Numbered from the stretch's first letter, positions 8,173 to 17,125 are shown. The stretch: 64,000 nucleotides of DNA from Oscillospiraceae bacterium (GCA_025758045.1 CP107208.1:248001-312000), one strand, 5' to 3'. Numbers and translations: made by a program. Notes: generated from the letters alone by a model not told the origin.

Positions 8173-8616
8173 TTGATCCCGGTACTGGCCTTTGTACAGC
8201 ACTATAAAAAGTTCTATACATCCCAGTTTGAATCCGCCGCGGTCCGCCATGGGCTGAACCAGCTGGAGATCGACATCCTGCTGTTCCTGCATAACAACCC
8301 GGATTGCCGCACTGCCAGCGACATCTGCCGCTACCGCGGGCTGGCTAAGTCCAATGTGTCCAAGGCGGTGGAGCATCTGCGCACCATGGGCCTGCTGACG
8401 GTAAGCCCGGCCGCCGATAACCGCCGCCAGCGGATGCTGGGCTTTACCGACGCTGCCGCGCCGCTGGTACAGGAGCTTCACGCTATCCAGCAGGCCGCCA
8501 CCGCCGCCGTGACCGCCGACCTGACCCCCGCCGAGGCGCAGGCCATGCAGGACTATATGGCCCGCATGGATGCCACCCTCTGCCGCCGCCTTGCAGAAAA
8601 AGGAGAAACACTATGA
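8173..8616 (+). CDS. MarR-family regulator
   Basis: 147 residues starting at TTG 8173, chosen because GAGGTG sits just upstream; an upstream ATG at 8089 would place the promoter and palindrome inside the gene. Winged helix-turn-helix: TASDICRYRGLAKSNVSKAVEHL (residues about 46-68) followed by the wing VSPAADNRRQRMLGFT. It overlaps the transporter gene by four bases (ATGA), so both are one operon under the palindromic operator. Likely a local autorepressor whose inducer is a substrate or correlate of the TauE-like exporter (inference). Confidence 0.88.
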   Translation: MIPVLAFVQHYKKFYTSQFESAAVRHGLNQLEIDILLFLHNNPDCRTASDICRYRGLAKSNVSKAVEHLRTMGLLTVSPAADNRRQRMLGFTDAAAPLVQELHAIQQAATAAVTADLTPAEAQAMQDYMARMDATLCRRLAEKGETL

Positions 8617-9386
8617 CCTATCTTGTGGCATTTATCGTTTGCTTTATCGCCGGTATCGGCGCGGGCTTGGGCACCGGCTTTGCGGGCATGAGCGCCGCCG
8701 CCGTCATCAGCCCGATACTCATCACCTTTTTGGGGATGGACCCCTACATGGCCGTGGGCATCGCCCTGGCAAGCGACGTGCTGGCAAGCGCCGTCTCGGC
8801 CTATACCTACAAGAAAAACGGCAACCTGGATGTGAAAAACGGCGCTGTGATGATGGCCGCCGTGCTGGTGTTTACGATGGTGGGCAGCTTTGTAGCCAGC
8901 AAGGTGCCCGGCACGACCATGGGCAGCTTCTCGGTGTTTATGACGATGCTGCTGGGCGTCAAGTTCATCGTGCGGCCTGTCATGACCACCAAGGAGGCCA
9001 TGCAGGGCGTCAGTGCCCAGAAGCGGCTGGTGCAGTCGCTGGTCTGCGGCATGGGCGTGGGTTTTATCTGCGGCTTTATCGGCGCAGGCGGCGGCATGAT
9101 GATGCTGCTCCTGCTCACCTCGGTGCTGGGGTACGAGCTGAAGACCGCCGTGGGCACCAGCGTGTTTATCATGACCTTTACGGCCCTGACGGGTGCGGTC
9201 AGCCACTTTGCCATTGGCGGTGCGCCGGACCTGTTCTGCCTGGTATGCTGTGTGCTCAGCACCCTGTTGTGGGCGCGCATCGCGGCCAAGTTTGCCAATA
9301 AGGCCGAACCAACCACCCTCAACCGCGCCACCGGCGTAGTGCTGGTGATTTTGGGCGTGGCCATTTTGGGTGTGAAGTATCTGTAA
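8613..9386 (+). CDS. TauE/SafE-family sulfite or organic-anion exporter
   Basis: 257-residue membrane protein with the family pattern: GAGLGTGFAGMSAAAVISP (residues about 17-35) and the internally repeated GFICGFIGAGGGMMMLLLL (about 150-168). These two glycine-rich halves reflect the duplicated TauE fold. About eight hydrophobic segments are visible. Members move sulfite, sulfonates or similar anions; the substrate here is unknown. Coupled to the MarR gene by a four-base overlap and followed by a bidirectional terminator. Confidence 0.88.
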   Translation: MTYLVAFIVCFIAGIGAGLGTGFAGMSAAAVISPILITFLGMDPYMAVGIALASDVLASAVSAYTYKKNGNLDVKNGAVMMAAVLVFTMVGSFVASKVPGTTMGSFSVFMTMLLGVKFIVRPVMTTKEAMQGVSAQKRLVQSLVCGMGVGFICGFIGAGGGMMMLLLLTSVLGYELKTAVGTSVFIMTFTALTGAVSHFAIGGAPDLFCLVCCVLSTLLWARIAAKFANKAEPTTLNRATGVVLVILGVAILGVKYL

Positions 9387-9403
9387 CGGCCCGTACAGCA
9401 TAG

Positions 9404-9441
9404 AAATAGCTCCTACCCCACTCCGGGCAGGAGCTATTTTT
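9404..9441. terminator. Bidirectional terminator between convergent genes
   Basis: AAATAGCTCCT / AGGAGCTATTT arms with T tracts on either strand, between the TauE-like gene and the leftward gene ending at 9440. Confidence 0.85.
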
Positions 9442-10312
9442 ATTGCAGCAAACTCTCCACCACCTGCAGCCCATCCTCTGTCAACGCTTCCCCGCCCGGT
9501 GCATCAACCACGGCGACGGTAACATAATCCACAGTCAGTGCGGCCTGCTTTTGCAGGTAGGCCAGCGTCTCCCCTGCCCTGAGCAAATCCGTGGCGGTAA
9601 AATCGGTCAGCGTCCGGGCACTGTATTTGCGCCAGGCATCGGGCACGGCGGTCAGCCGGTCGGGGTTCTGCCGCACAAAAGCGGCCCAGACGGCGGCGCG
9701 GGCGTTGGCGGCGGTCGTCTCGCTCATCTGGCTTTGCAGGTCGGCGATCAACTCCACCGCGTCGGTGGCACTGACAGCCTGCACCGCCTCCTTGCCGTAG
9801 CCCAGCGCCAGCCGTGCGGCGGGCTGCAGCAGCGAGGACGTATCAAACCGCACCGCCGTGCCGCTGCCCACGCAATCCACCCAGCAGGAGGGCGTGGCCG
9901 CCAGATAGTACAGCGGCGGTAGGGCGGTCTCGCCGGTGGAAAGCGCGGCCCTCAGCAGTTGAGCGGCCCGTCCCGCCCCGGCCGAAAGCGTACATTCCGC
10001 CAGTGTGGTAGTGCCAGCCGGTGCGTTGACCAGCAGCTGCCCCGGCAGGGCACAGAAGGTCACGCTGTGGGCCGGGCCGTCCGCCCGCACCAGCACAAAG
10101 GCCGGCTCCTCTTTCTGCACCACCAGCAGCATCCGCCACACGCTTTGGGCACCCGGCTCGATTTGCAGCTGGCTCTGGTTGGCGGCGGCCTGCCGCAATT
10201 CTTGCTGGGTCTGCCGCTGCCGGGCCAAAAAGCCCACCACAAGGATCAGCGGCAGCAAAAGCAGCAGGGTCAGCCACAGGCTGCACCAAAAAAATCCGGC
10301 GCGTGAACGCAT
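9440..10312 (-). CDS. Membrane-anchored protein of unknown function, possibly a diverged LCP-like domain
   Basis: 290 residues. ATG at 10312 is preferred over GTG at 10321 because GAGG lies 8 bases before the ATG. An N-terminal anchor (FFWCSLWLTLLLLLPLILV) is followed by an extracytoplasmic domain rich in Ala and Leu. Strings such as FVLVRADGPAHSVTFCALPG, TLAECTLSAGAGRAAQLLR and YYLAATPSCWVDCVG line up loosely by eye with LytR-CpsA-Psr domains, but the usual arginine/aspartate signature is missing, so any LCP activity is doubtful. Monocistronic. Confidence 0.65.
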   Translation of the reverse strand: MRSRAGFFWCSLWLTLLLLLPLILVVGFLARQRQTQQELRQAAANQSQLQIEPGAQSVWRMLLVVQKEEPAFVLVRADGPAHSVTFCALPGQLLVNAPAGTTTLAECTLSAGAGRAAQLLRAALSTGETALPPLYYLAATPSCWVDCVGSGTAVRFDTSSLLQPAARLALGYGKEAVQAVSATDAVELIADLQSQMSETTAANARAAVWAAFVRQNPDRLTAVPDAWRKYSARTLTDFTATDLLRAGETLAYLQKQAALTVDYVTVAVVDAPGGEALTEDGLQVVESLLQ

Positions 10313-10392
10313 AAAACCCACCTCACTGTGAGAAACTTCCCTTATAGTCTGGGCGGCACAGCCCGGCGCTATACAAAAAGGAGGTCTGTTTT

Positions 10393-10581
10393 ATGCTGCA
10401 CGAACCGTTTGGCCCCCATGGAGCCGAGGAAGAAACCGAGGAACTTTGGACTGACCTGAGCGAGGTGCCCGAAACTGCCTACGAGCAGGACCCGAAGCGC
10501 CGCATCAACAGCGATACGGATATGCCGTTTGACCCGTCGCTGCTGCCCACCGACCCCAGCCTGGGCGAAGGCCCGCTGTAA
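10393..10581 (+). CDS. Small acidic hypothetical protein
   Basis: 62 residues, strongly acidic in the first half (EEETEELWTDLSEVPE) and proline-rich at the end, with no hydrophobic segment. Supported by a strong AAAGGAGG ribosome site 8 bases before the ATG, and by a terminator immediately after. I do not recognise the family; a cytosolic small protein is the best description. Confidence 0.6.
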   Translation: MLHEPFGPHGAEEETEELWTDLSEVPETAYEQDPKRRINSDTDMPFDPSLLPTDPSLGEGPL

Positions 10582-10588
10582 CCCACGC

Positions 10589-10642
10589 AAAAAGCCCCCG
10601 GCAAGAGGCTGCGGCCTCTCTGCCGGGGACTTGCTGTTTTTA
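10589..10642. terminator. Terminator between small ORF and degV
   Basis: Long GC-rich hairpin (CCCCCGGCA...TGCCGGGG with an inner GAGG/CCTC stem) flanked by A5 on the left and T5 on the right; can serve both convergent genes. Confidence 0.8.
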
Positions 10643-10656
10643 TTGGTGTAAAGCGG

Positions 10657-11499
10657 TTATTCCGGGATGACAAAGGCCACGCCCACCGCGCCGGGGCCGA
10701 TGTGGGTGCCGATGGTGGGGCCGATCTGCCCCACGCGCCCGCCGGTCAGGTGCAGGTTTTGGTGCAGATAGTGGTGCACCGGGGCGGTAAGCTGCTTATC
10801 GTCGCTATACAGCAGCGTATAGCCGTAGGCCGGGTCCACGCCGCCCTGCTTGTCCAACTGGCGGTACATGGCTACCAGCGCACCGGGACGGCCGCGGCCT
10901 TTGTCTACCAGATGGATCGCACCGTCGGACAGCGCCAGCACCGGTTTGATGCCCAGTGCACCGCCCACGATAGCCACGGCGGCAGGCAGGCGGCCGCCCT
11001 TTTGCAGGTGCTTCAGGCTGTCCACGATGGCAACGACCCGCACCCGCTTTTTAAAGGTCTCCAGCTCGGCCGCAATGCGGGAGGCGGAAAGCCCCTGCTC
11101 CCGCAGGCGGATGGCCTCCCGCACGATGATGGCCTCGCCCTGGGTCGCGGTCTCGGAGTCGATGATGTAGACTTTGACGTCGGTCTCGGCGGCGGCCAGG
11201 CTGGCGCACTGGTAGGTGCCGGAAAGCTTTTGCGCGATAGTGATGACAATGACCTCATCCCCTGCATCGGCAGCTTCCTCAAACAGCTCGATAAACGAAG
11301 CCGGGCTGGGCTGGCTGGTGCGGGGCAGCTTGCTGTCCTCGGCCAGGCGGGTGAAGAACTCGTCCTTGGTCATGCTGCCGTCATCCACGGTGGCGGTGCC
11401 ATCGGCAAAGGTGATGCCCATGGGCACAACGGTCACGCCGGGGGTCTCCAGGTCGCGGGCGGTCAAATCGGCCGCCGAGTCAGTGACGATACGGATCAT
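10657..11499 (-). CDS. DegV-family fatty-acid-binding protein
   Basis: 280 residues with the DegV pattern: IVTDSAADLT at the N-terminus, PRTSQPSPASF (residues about 58-68), the Ser-containing SGTYQCA loop and LKHLQKGGRLPAA around residue 160. DegV proteins bind a fatty acid and, in Firmicutes with FakA, present it for phosphorylation. It is downstream of rmuC in the same direction with a 25-base gap, so probably co-transcribed; there is no FakA gene nearby. A second DegV paralogue lies at 58291-59193. Confidence 0.92.
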   Translation of the reverse strand: MIRIVTDSAADLTARDLETPGVTVVPMGITFADGTATVDDGSMTKDEFFTRLAEDSKLPRTSQPSPASFIELFEEAADAGDEVIVITIAQKLSGTYQCASLAAAETDVKVYIIDSETATQGEAIIVREAIRLREQGLSASRIAAELETFKKRVRVVAIVDSLKHLQKGGRLPAAVAIVGGALGIKPVLALSDGAIHLVDKGRGRPGALVAMYRQLDKQGGVDPAYGYTLLYSDDKQLTAPVHHYLHQNLHLTGGRVGQIGPTIGTHIGPGAVGVAFVIPE

Positions 11500-11524
11500 A
11501 GTCGGATTCCTTTCTCATACTTCC

Positions 11525-12895
11525 CTATACGGAAAAACTCTTTTCTTCAATGCCCAGCAGATCGGCGGCGGCATCGGGGTCTAACTGCTGCACCGATTCC
11601 AGCTTGCGGGTGATGGCGCGGCTGCGCGGGCCGATCAGCTCCTCCAGGTCGGAGCCGGTCTGGTTCAGGTGGCGCTGCATCTGCTGTAAGCCGACGCCGA
11701 ACTTCTCAAATTCTGTCTTGACAGCGCCCAAAATCGTCCACACCTCGCCGGAACGCTTTTGGATCGCCAGCGTGCGGAAGCCCATCTGCAAAGCGTTCAG
11801 CAGCGCCGCCATGGTGGACGGGCCTGCTACCGTGATTTGATAATCCCGCTGCAAAACTTCCGTGATTCCGCTGGAAACCACCTCGGCATACAGCCCCTCA
11901 AAGGGCAGAAACAGGATGCCGAAGCTGGTGGTGTAGGGCACCTCGATGTACTTATCGTGAATGTCCTTGGCCTCCTGCCGCAGCACCGACTGCAGTGCCT
12001 TGCGCATGGCGGCCGCCGCGGCAGCGTCGCCGCGCTCCAAAGCCGCCTGCAGGTGGGCGTAGGTGTCACCGGGGAACTTGGCGTCGATGGGCAGCCAGAT
12101 GTTGCCGTTCTGCCCCGGCATCTTGATGGCAAACTCTACGCGGTTGGCGCTGCCGGGCACAGTGGCCACGTTCTCGGCATACTGACCGGGGGCCAAAATC
12201 TGTTCCAGAATCGCGCCAAGCTGTACCTCGCCCAAAATGCCGCGGGTCTTTACGCCGGAAAGCACCTGCTTCAGGCTGCCCACATCGGCGGCGAGGTTCT
12301 GCATCTCGCCCAGGCCCTTGTAGACCTGCTCCAGCTGGGTGCTGACGGCGCGGAAAGACTCATTGATGCGCTTTTGCAGAGTGTCCTGCAATTTTTCCTC
12401 GACCGTGCCGCGGATCTCGTCCAGCTTTTGGTTGTTGTCGGCCCGGATGGTGTTCAGCCCCTGCACCAGCGCCCCGCGCACGCCGTCCAAGCGGGCAGCG
12501 TTGGAGTCCTCAAGGTTCTTCAGGCGGGTCTCCATCATCGTAAGCTGGGCAATCAGCGCATCGTTGGCGGCCTTCTGGCGGGCGGCCCCGGCGCGGTCGA
12601 TGGACTCCAGCCGGGCGGTGCTGGCGGCGGCGTTCTGGCGCTGGTTCTCGGCCAACACGGCGGAAAAGTCCCGCAGCGTGGCGGTGGTGGTGCGGGCACT
12701 CTCGCCCTGCATCGCCCGCAGCTGTTCAGCCAGCAGGTCGGTCTCGCCCTGCAATACCGGGGTCATCGCGTTGACAACGTCATCGGCGGTAGGCCCCTGG
12801 GGCTTCTGCGGGCGGCTGCTGCGCACCAGTAAGATGGCCAGCAGCACATCACCCACCAGCGCCAGCACCAGAACAAAATAAAGTAAGATTTCCAT
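11525..12895 (-). CDS. rmuC: DNA recombination protein RmuC
   Basis: 456 residues: an N-terminal membrane anchor (ILLYFVLVLALVGDVLLAILLV), a long heptad-like coiled coil (residues about 40-190), then the nuclease-like RmuC core with SVKQVLSGVKTRGILGE-type and LPIDAKFPGDTYAHL blocks and YTTSFGILFLPFEGLYAEV. RmuC limits recombination at inverted repeats, probably by cleaving DNA secondary structures. That is worth noting in a chromosome carrying several palindromic repeats. First gene of a two-gene unit with degV. Confidence 0.93.
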   Translation of the reverse strand: MEILLYFVLVLALVGDVLLAILLVRSSRPQKPQGPTADDVVNAMTPVLQGETDLLAEQLRAMQGESARTTTATLRDFSAVLAENQRQNAAASTARLESIDRAGAARQKAANDALIAQLTMMETRLKNLEDSNAARLDGVRGALVQGLNTIRADNNQKLDEIRGTVEEKLQDTLQKRINESFRAVSTQLEQVYKGLGEMQNLAADVGSLKQVLSGVKTRGILGEVQLGAILEQILAPGQYAENVATVPGSANRVEFAIKMPGQNGNIWLPIDAKFPGDTYAHLQAALERGDAAAAAAMRKALQSVLRQEAKDIHDKYIEVPYTTSFGILFLPFEGLYAEVVSSGITEVLQRDYQITVAGPSTMAALLNALQMGFRTLAIQKRSGEVWTILGAVKTEFEKFGVGLQQMQRHLNQTGSDLEELIGPRSRAITRKLESVQQLDPDAAADLLGIEEKSFSV

Positions 12896-12927
12896 GTTGT
12901 GTTCCTTTTTTAGGCGGAACGATGGGT

Positions 12928-12956
12928 ATTATACCACAACACTCAGCCATTACCAA
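12928..12956 (-). promoter_or_regulatory. Promoter of rmuC-degV
   Basis: Minus strand TTGGTA (12956-12951), 17-base spacer, perfect TATAAT (12933-12928). Confidence 0.6.
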
Positions 12957-13016
12957 GTACAAGTGTTCAAATTTCGACTATTTTTAAGACAAAATTAACA
13001 TTTTCTGTCGATTATC

Positions 13017-13442
13017 TCAACGAATCAGCAGCAGTGCCGTGGCCAGCACACCCATGGCGGCGGCCAAAACCTCGGTCTCCCAGCTTTTGCGCTCCACCAC
13101 CGGGGAAGCCGGATTGTACCACACCAGCACGGTCTTGCCCTGCTGGCCGTCGTGGTGGAACCAGAAGGAGTCGTTGGTGTGGCGCTCCATCCGCTGGCCG
13201 TTTGCGGTAAATACTACCCGGTAGCAGTATCCGCCCGCACCCACGCGGGGATTGATGAGGGCGTCGCGGCGGGACGGCTGTGCGGGGGTATCGCTCTGGC
13301 TGGACTTGCAGCAATCCAAAATCTGGGCGGGCAGCAACGTGCCGCCGCGCACGATGCGGTATTTCTCCCAAAGCATCAAAAGCACCAGCACCCATAGCAG
13401 GATACCCAGCACACGGTAAAAAAGCAGTAAGGCAAAAGGCAT
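13017..13442 (-). CDS. DUF3592-like membrane protein
   Basis: 141 residues; start at 13442 set by AAGGAG six bases upstream. A transmembrane helix at residues about 3-24 is followed by a globular part with YCYRVVFTANGQRMER and GKTVLVWYNPASPVVER, then a second transmembrane helix near the C-terminus. The layout helix, soluble part with a (V)xYNPxxP motif, helix is that of DUF3592 proteins, whose function is unknown. Monocistronic; upstream sequence 13480-13555 contains a GC-rich dyad (GCAGGGGC...GCCCCTGC) similar to other small intergenic repeats here. Confidence 0.75.
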   Translation of the reverse strand: MPFALLLFYRVLGILLWVLVLLMLWEKYRIVRGGTLLPAQILDCCKSSQSDTPAQPSRRDALINPRVGAGGYCYRVVFTANGQRMERHTNDSFWFHHDGQQGKTVLVWYNPASPVVERKSWETEVLAAAMGVLATALLLIR

Positions 13443-13624
13443 AAAAGTCTCCTTATAAAAACGATTGGTTAATAGCAAGGCTGCAGGGGCGTACAGTGTG
13501 CTCCCGCGAGCCGGTATTTGCCATCGGCCCCTGCAAGAGTTGAACTTACCTATTATAATACCGCCCTTTTGCTTTGGGTGCAAGGGCAAAGATAATTTAA
13601 AAGATAATTTAATGCGCTAAAGTG

Positions 13625-13653
13625 TTGACTTGTTTGGGCAGATTTGCTAAAAT
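13625..13653 (+). promoter_or_regulatory. Promoter of yerC-galM
   Basis: TTGACT 13625-13630, 17-base spacer, TAAAAT 13648-13653. A short direct repeat (AAAGATAATTTA, twice in 13589-13612) lies just upstream. Confidence 0.65.
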
Positions 13654-13708
13654 ACAAATAATGATGCACATCTGTGCAAAACAAAATGAACAAATAAAGG
13701 AGGCGCCT

Positions 13709-14029
13709 ATGCGCCCTGACATGAACCAACAAAACGAACGCTGCACCGATTTGTATGAAGCCATCCTCCGGCTGGAAAACCTGGACGAGTGCATCCGCTT
13801 TTTTGACGACCTGTGCGCTGTGACCGAGCTGCGCACTATGGAGCAGCGCTATGCCGTGGCAGGCTGCCTGCTGCAGGGCAAGGTCTACAGCGAGATCCGC
13901 CGCGAAACCGGTGCGTCCAGCGCCACCGTCAGCCGCGTGAACCGTATGCTGAACTACGGCACCGGCAGCGTGGCCGCCAGCGTCAAGCACGATCTGGAGC
14001 AGAAGAGCCAAGAGGACGAGAACAAATAA
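13709..14029 (+). CDS. YerC/YecD-type TrpR-superfamily DNA-binding protein
   Basis: 106 residues. ATG at 13709 is set by AAAGGAGG five bases upstream. The core ELRTMEQRYAVAGCLLQGKV and the recognition segment YSEIRRETGASSATVSRVNR (residues about 70-90) form the TrpR/YerC helix-turn-helix. YerC proteins are found across Firmicutes; the ligand is not established and a tryptophan pocket is not obvious. It precedes galM by 28 bases, so the two are probably one transcript, which hints at a role in sugar-linked regulation (inference). Confidence 0.88.
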   Translation: MRPDMNQQNERCTDLYEAILRLENLDECIRFFDDLCAVTELRTMEQRYAVAGCLLQGKVYSEIRRETGASSATVSRVNRMLNYGTGSVAASVKHDLEQKSQEDENK

Positions 14030-14057
14030 GGACAACACCCAAGGAAAGGAGTTTTCC

Positions 14058-15107
14058 ATGTCTGTTTCTATCACTGATTTCGGCAAACTGACTACCGGCC
14101 AGCCGGTGCAGCTGGTCACCCTGAAAAACGATAAGATCGAGGTGCAGCTGTTGACCTATGCGGCCATCATCCACCGCATCATTGTGCCGGACCGCAAGGG
14201 CAGCCCCACCGACGTGGTGCTGGGCTACCCCACCGCCCGGGATTACGAACTGAACACCGACAGCATGGGCGCTGCCGTGGGCCGCTTTGCCAACCGCATT
14301 GGCGGCGCGCAGTTTCCCCTGTATGAGGAGATCGTCCATGTAACGCCCAACAGCGCGGGCAACTGCCTGCACAGTGGTCTGCACGGCTTCAACCACGCCC
14401 TGTTCACTGCCGAGGTCACCCGCGGTGAGACCGACAGCGTGACGATGACTGCCCACAGTCCTGCCGGCACCGACGGATTCCCCGGCAACTTTGATTTGGA
14501 GATCCAATACAGCCTGGTGAAAGAGGGCCTGATGATCCGTTACAGCGCCACCACCGATGCCCCCACCGTCTGCAACATGACCAACCACAGCTACTTTAAC
14601 CTCAACGGCCACGGCAGCGGCTCGGCCCTGGGCCACCGCATCAGCGTGGACGCCGACGCCTATCTGGAAGCTGACGAGAACAGCGTGCCCACCGGCCGCA
14701 AACTGCCGGTCAAGGGCACCCCGATGGACTTTACCGAGGAAAAGACCCCCGGCCGGGACATCAACGCCGACTACCCTGCTCTGGTGCAGGCCAAAGGCTA
14801 CGACCAGTGCTACATCATCCGGGACAGCGGCCTGCGCCACGCCGCCTGGGCTACCGGCCCCGAGACCGGCATTCGCATGGAGGTGCTGACCACCCTGCCC
14901 GGCATGCACTTGTATACCGCCAACTATCTTGCACCCCAGACAGCCTGCAAGGATGATGCCCGCTACGAAGCCCGCGATGCCGTCTGCTTCGAGACCGAGG
15001 ATTTCCCCGACGCCCCGAACCATCCCGATTTCCCCGATACGACCCTGCTGCCGGATGCCCCGTACAGCTCCACCACGATCTATCGGTTCGACATCGCACC
15101 TATGTAA
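14058..15107 (+). CDS. galM: Aldose 1-epimerase (galactose mutarotase)
   Basis: 349 residues. Interconverts the alpha and beta anomers of free hexoses in the cytoplasm. Family blocks visible: VVLGYPTARDYE, GRFANRIGG, NCLHSGLHGFNHALF with the substrate-binding His, CNMTNHSYFNLNGHG with the catalytic His, and FETEDFPDAPNHPDFP near the C-terminus with the catalytic Glu. ATG 14058 follows AAAGGAG. Second gene of the yerC unit; a strong terminator follows. No galK/galT neighbours, so it may serve general sugar uptake. Confidence 0.94.
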   Translation: MSVSITDFGKLTTGQPVQLVTLKNDKIEVQLLTYAAIIHRIIVPDRKGSPTDVVLGYPTARDYELNTDSMGAAVGRFANRIGGAQFPLYEEIVHVTPNSAGNCLHSGLHGFNHALFTAEVTRGETDSVTMTAHSPAGTDGFPGNFDLEIQYSLVKEGLMIRYSATTDAPTVCNMTNHSYFNLNGHGSGSALGHRISVDADAYLEADENSVPTGRKLPVKGTPMDFTEEKTPGRDINADYPALVQAKGYDQCYIIRDSGLRHAAWATGPETGIRMEVLTTLPGMHLYTANYLAPQTACKDDARYEARDAVCFETEDFPDAPNHPDFPDTTLLPDAPYSSTTIYRFDIAPM

Positions 15108-15120
15108 AACGTAACGCAAT

Positions 15121-15163
15121 AAAGCAAAAGACCACCGCGTCTGCGGTGGTCTTTTGCTTTGTA
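15121..15163. terminator. Bidirectional terminator between galM and glgB
   Basis: AAAGCAAAAGACCACCGC / GCGGTGGTCTTTTGCTTT, an 18-bp perfect stem with a 4-base loop; A and T tracts are part of the arms. Confidence 0.9.
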
Positions 15164-15224
15164 CAAATAGAAATGTTATACAATACGTATTTATCCAAAT
15201 TGTATTTGCAAACGATTAGTATAA

Positions 15225-17000
15225 TCAGGCCTGCTCCAGACGATACAACCTGCCACTGAAGGGCGGCAGAGTCAGCTTCAGCTCGCCGTCGGTCTTGCGG
15301 GCGCAGCTGCGCTTGGGGGCGGCGGTGCTGCCGCCGAAGGTCTCCCAATCGGTGTCCAGCAGCAGGGTCAGCTTGCCGGCAACAGGCAGCGTGAGAGTGT
15401 AATCCTCCAGCTCCGTATCGCCGAAGTTGAATGCCGCCAGCACAGCCGCCTCGCTCCCCTGCCGGAGAATGGCGCAGGCATCCAGCTCGGGGTGGGAGCA
15501 ATCCAGCCATTGGAAGGCGGCGGGGTCGTACTCCCGCCGCCAGAAGGCATCCTCTGCGCAGTAGGCCCTGTTCAACGCCTGGCGGAAGCGGCGGAAATCG
15601 TTATGGTTGGGGTAATCCAGCACCATCCAATCCTGCTCGCGGCTCTCGTCAAACTCCCGCAGCTGGGCAAATTCATTGCCCATAAAGTCCAGCTTTTTGC
15701 CGGGGTGGATGGCCATGTACAGGTACAGCGCCCGCGCCTGGGGGAACTTGCCCTCGTAGTCGCCGTACATTTTCTGTACGATGGTGGCCTTGCCGTGGAC
15801 GTTCTCGTCGTGGCTGAAGGGCAAAATGTAATGCTCGTTCCAGGCGTACATCATCGAGAAGGTCAGCTTGCCCAGATTCTCTTTGCGCTCCTCGGAAGTC
15901 TTTTTAAAGTAGTCCAGGGTGTCGTTCATCCAGCCCAGGTCCCACTTGTAGTCAAAGCCCAGGCCGCCGTACTCCACGGGAGCGGTGACTTTGGGATAGT
16001 TGGTGGAGTCTTCGGCAATCAGCAGGGCGGTGGGGTGGCGTTGCTGCAGGCCCTGGTTCATGCCCTTCAAAAATTCCAGCGTCGAACCGTTGACGCCGCG
16101 GTTGGGGTCACCCTGCCAGTAGATCAGGCGGGAGACTGCGTCCATGCGCAGGCCGTCAGCGTGGAACACCTGCAGCCAGTAGTCGGCGCAGGACTGGATA
16201 AAGCAGCGGATCTCGCCGCGGGAGTGCATGAAGTTGCAGCTGCCCCACTCGCTTTGGCCCACGGCTGCGGCGGGGTACTCGTACAGCGGGGTGCCGTCAA
16301 ATTCTTTCAAGCCGTAGCTGTCGATCGCAAAGTGTACCGGCACAAAGTCCAAAATGACGCCGATGCCCTCTTTATGGCAGGCGTTGACGAACTCGGCCAG
16401 CTGCTGCGGGGTGCCGTAGCGGCTGGTGGGGGCGTAAAAGCCGGTGATCTGGTAGCCCCAGCTGCCGTCAAAGGGATGCTCGGCCAGAGGCATCAGCTCA
16501 ATGTGGGTAAAGCCGTTCTCCTTGCAGTAGGCAGGCAGCAACTCGGCCAGCTCGGCGTAGGTGTACCAGCTGCCGTCCTCTTTCTGCCGCCAGCTTCCGG
16601 CGTGGACTTCGTAGATATTCAGCGGCTTATCGAAGCATTTCGTGCGGCCGGCCATCCACTTGTCATCGGTGAAGCCGGTGGGGCGGTCGGCAATGATGCT
16701 GCGGCCGTCGGGGCGCAGGGTCATGGCGGCGCCGTAAGGGTCGCAGTGGGCCACGGTCTGACCGTTGGCACCGCGCACCCAATACTGGTAGACCATGCCC
16801 GCATTGGCACCGGGGACATCGCACTCCCAAACGGCGGACGGGGTGCGGTGCATGTCATAGGTGCCGACCTCGGTCTCCACCGCAATATGCTGGGCGGACG
16901 GTGCCCAGACCGCAAAATGGGTGCCCCCAAAGTAGGTGTGGGCGCCAAAGAACTCGTAAGCATCAAAGGCGTGCCCGGTGTAAAAATCCTGCATATTCAT
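15225..17000 (-). CDS. glgB: 1,4-alpha-glucan branching enzyme
   Basis: 591 residues from ATG 17000 (GAGG 8 bases upstream; the longer frame to 17138 would read through a repeat). N-terminal CBM48 module (FFGAHTYFGGTHFAVWAPSA), then the GH13 barrel: GLRMDAVSRLIYW carries the nucleophile Asp, LLIAEDSTNYP the Glu, and LPFSHDENVHGK the third acid. The family often has LPLSHDEVVHGK, so the last block is slightly variant. C-terminal all-beta domain present. The protein introduces alpha-1,6 branches into glycogen-like glucan. It is shorter than E. coli GlgB because the extra N-terminal domain is absent. No other glycogen genes are adjacent. Confidence 0.94.
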   Translation of the reverse strand: MNMQDFYTGHAFDAYEFFGAHTYFGGTHFAVWAPSAQHIAVETEVGTYDMHRTPSAVWECDVPGANAGMVYQYWVRGANGQTVAHCDPYGAAMTLRPDGRSIIADRPTGFTDDKWMAGRTKCFDKPLNIYEVHAGSWRQKEDGSWYTYAELAELLPAYCKENGFTHIELMPLAEHPFDGSWGYQITGFYAPTSRYGTPQQLAEFVNACHKEGIGVILDFVPVHFAIDSYGLKEFDGTPLYEYPAAAVGQSEWGSCNFMHSRGEIRCFIQSCADYWLQVFHADGLRMDAVSRLIYWQGDPNRGVNGSTLEFLKGMNQGLQQRHPTALLIAEDSTNYPKVTAPVEYGGLGFDYKWDLGWMNDTLDYFKKTSEERKENLGKLTFSMMYAWNEHYILPFSHDENVHGKATIVQKMYGDYEGKFPQARALYLYMAIHPGKKLDFMGNEFAQLREFDESREQDWMVLDYPNHNDFRRFRQALNRAYCAEDAFWRREYDPAAFQWLDCSHPELDACAILRQGSEAAVLAAFNFGDTELEDYTLTLPVAGKLTLLLDTDWETFGGSTAAPKRSCARKTDGELKLTLPPFSGRLYRLEQA

Positions 17001-17036
17001 AGGGAAAACCTCGATTTTGATAGACGCAGAGGAATG

Positions 17037-17113
17037 TCGAAAAGCCTCCCTCTGCGAGACAGACTCTCCCGATACGGGGAAGGTGGCATGAAGTGCCAGA
17101 GGGGGCCGAAGGA
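17037..17113. repeat. GC-rich REP-like intergenic repeat
   Basis: CCTCCCTCTGCGAG...CCAGAGGGGG with an inner CTCCCGATACGGGG dyad. The same architecture recurs at 59215-59330 in inverse orientation. Located between glgB and repeat copy A. Confidence 0.5.
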
Positions 17114-17125
17114 AGTTGTTCTTAT

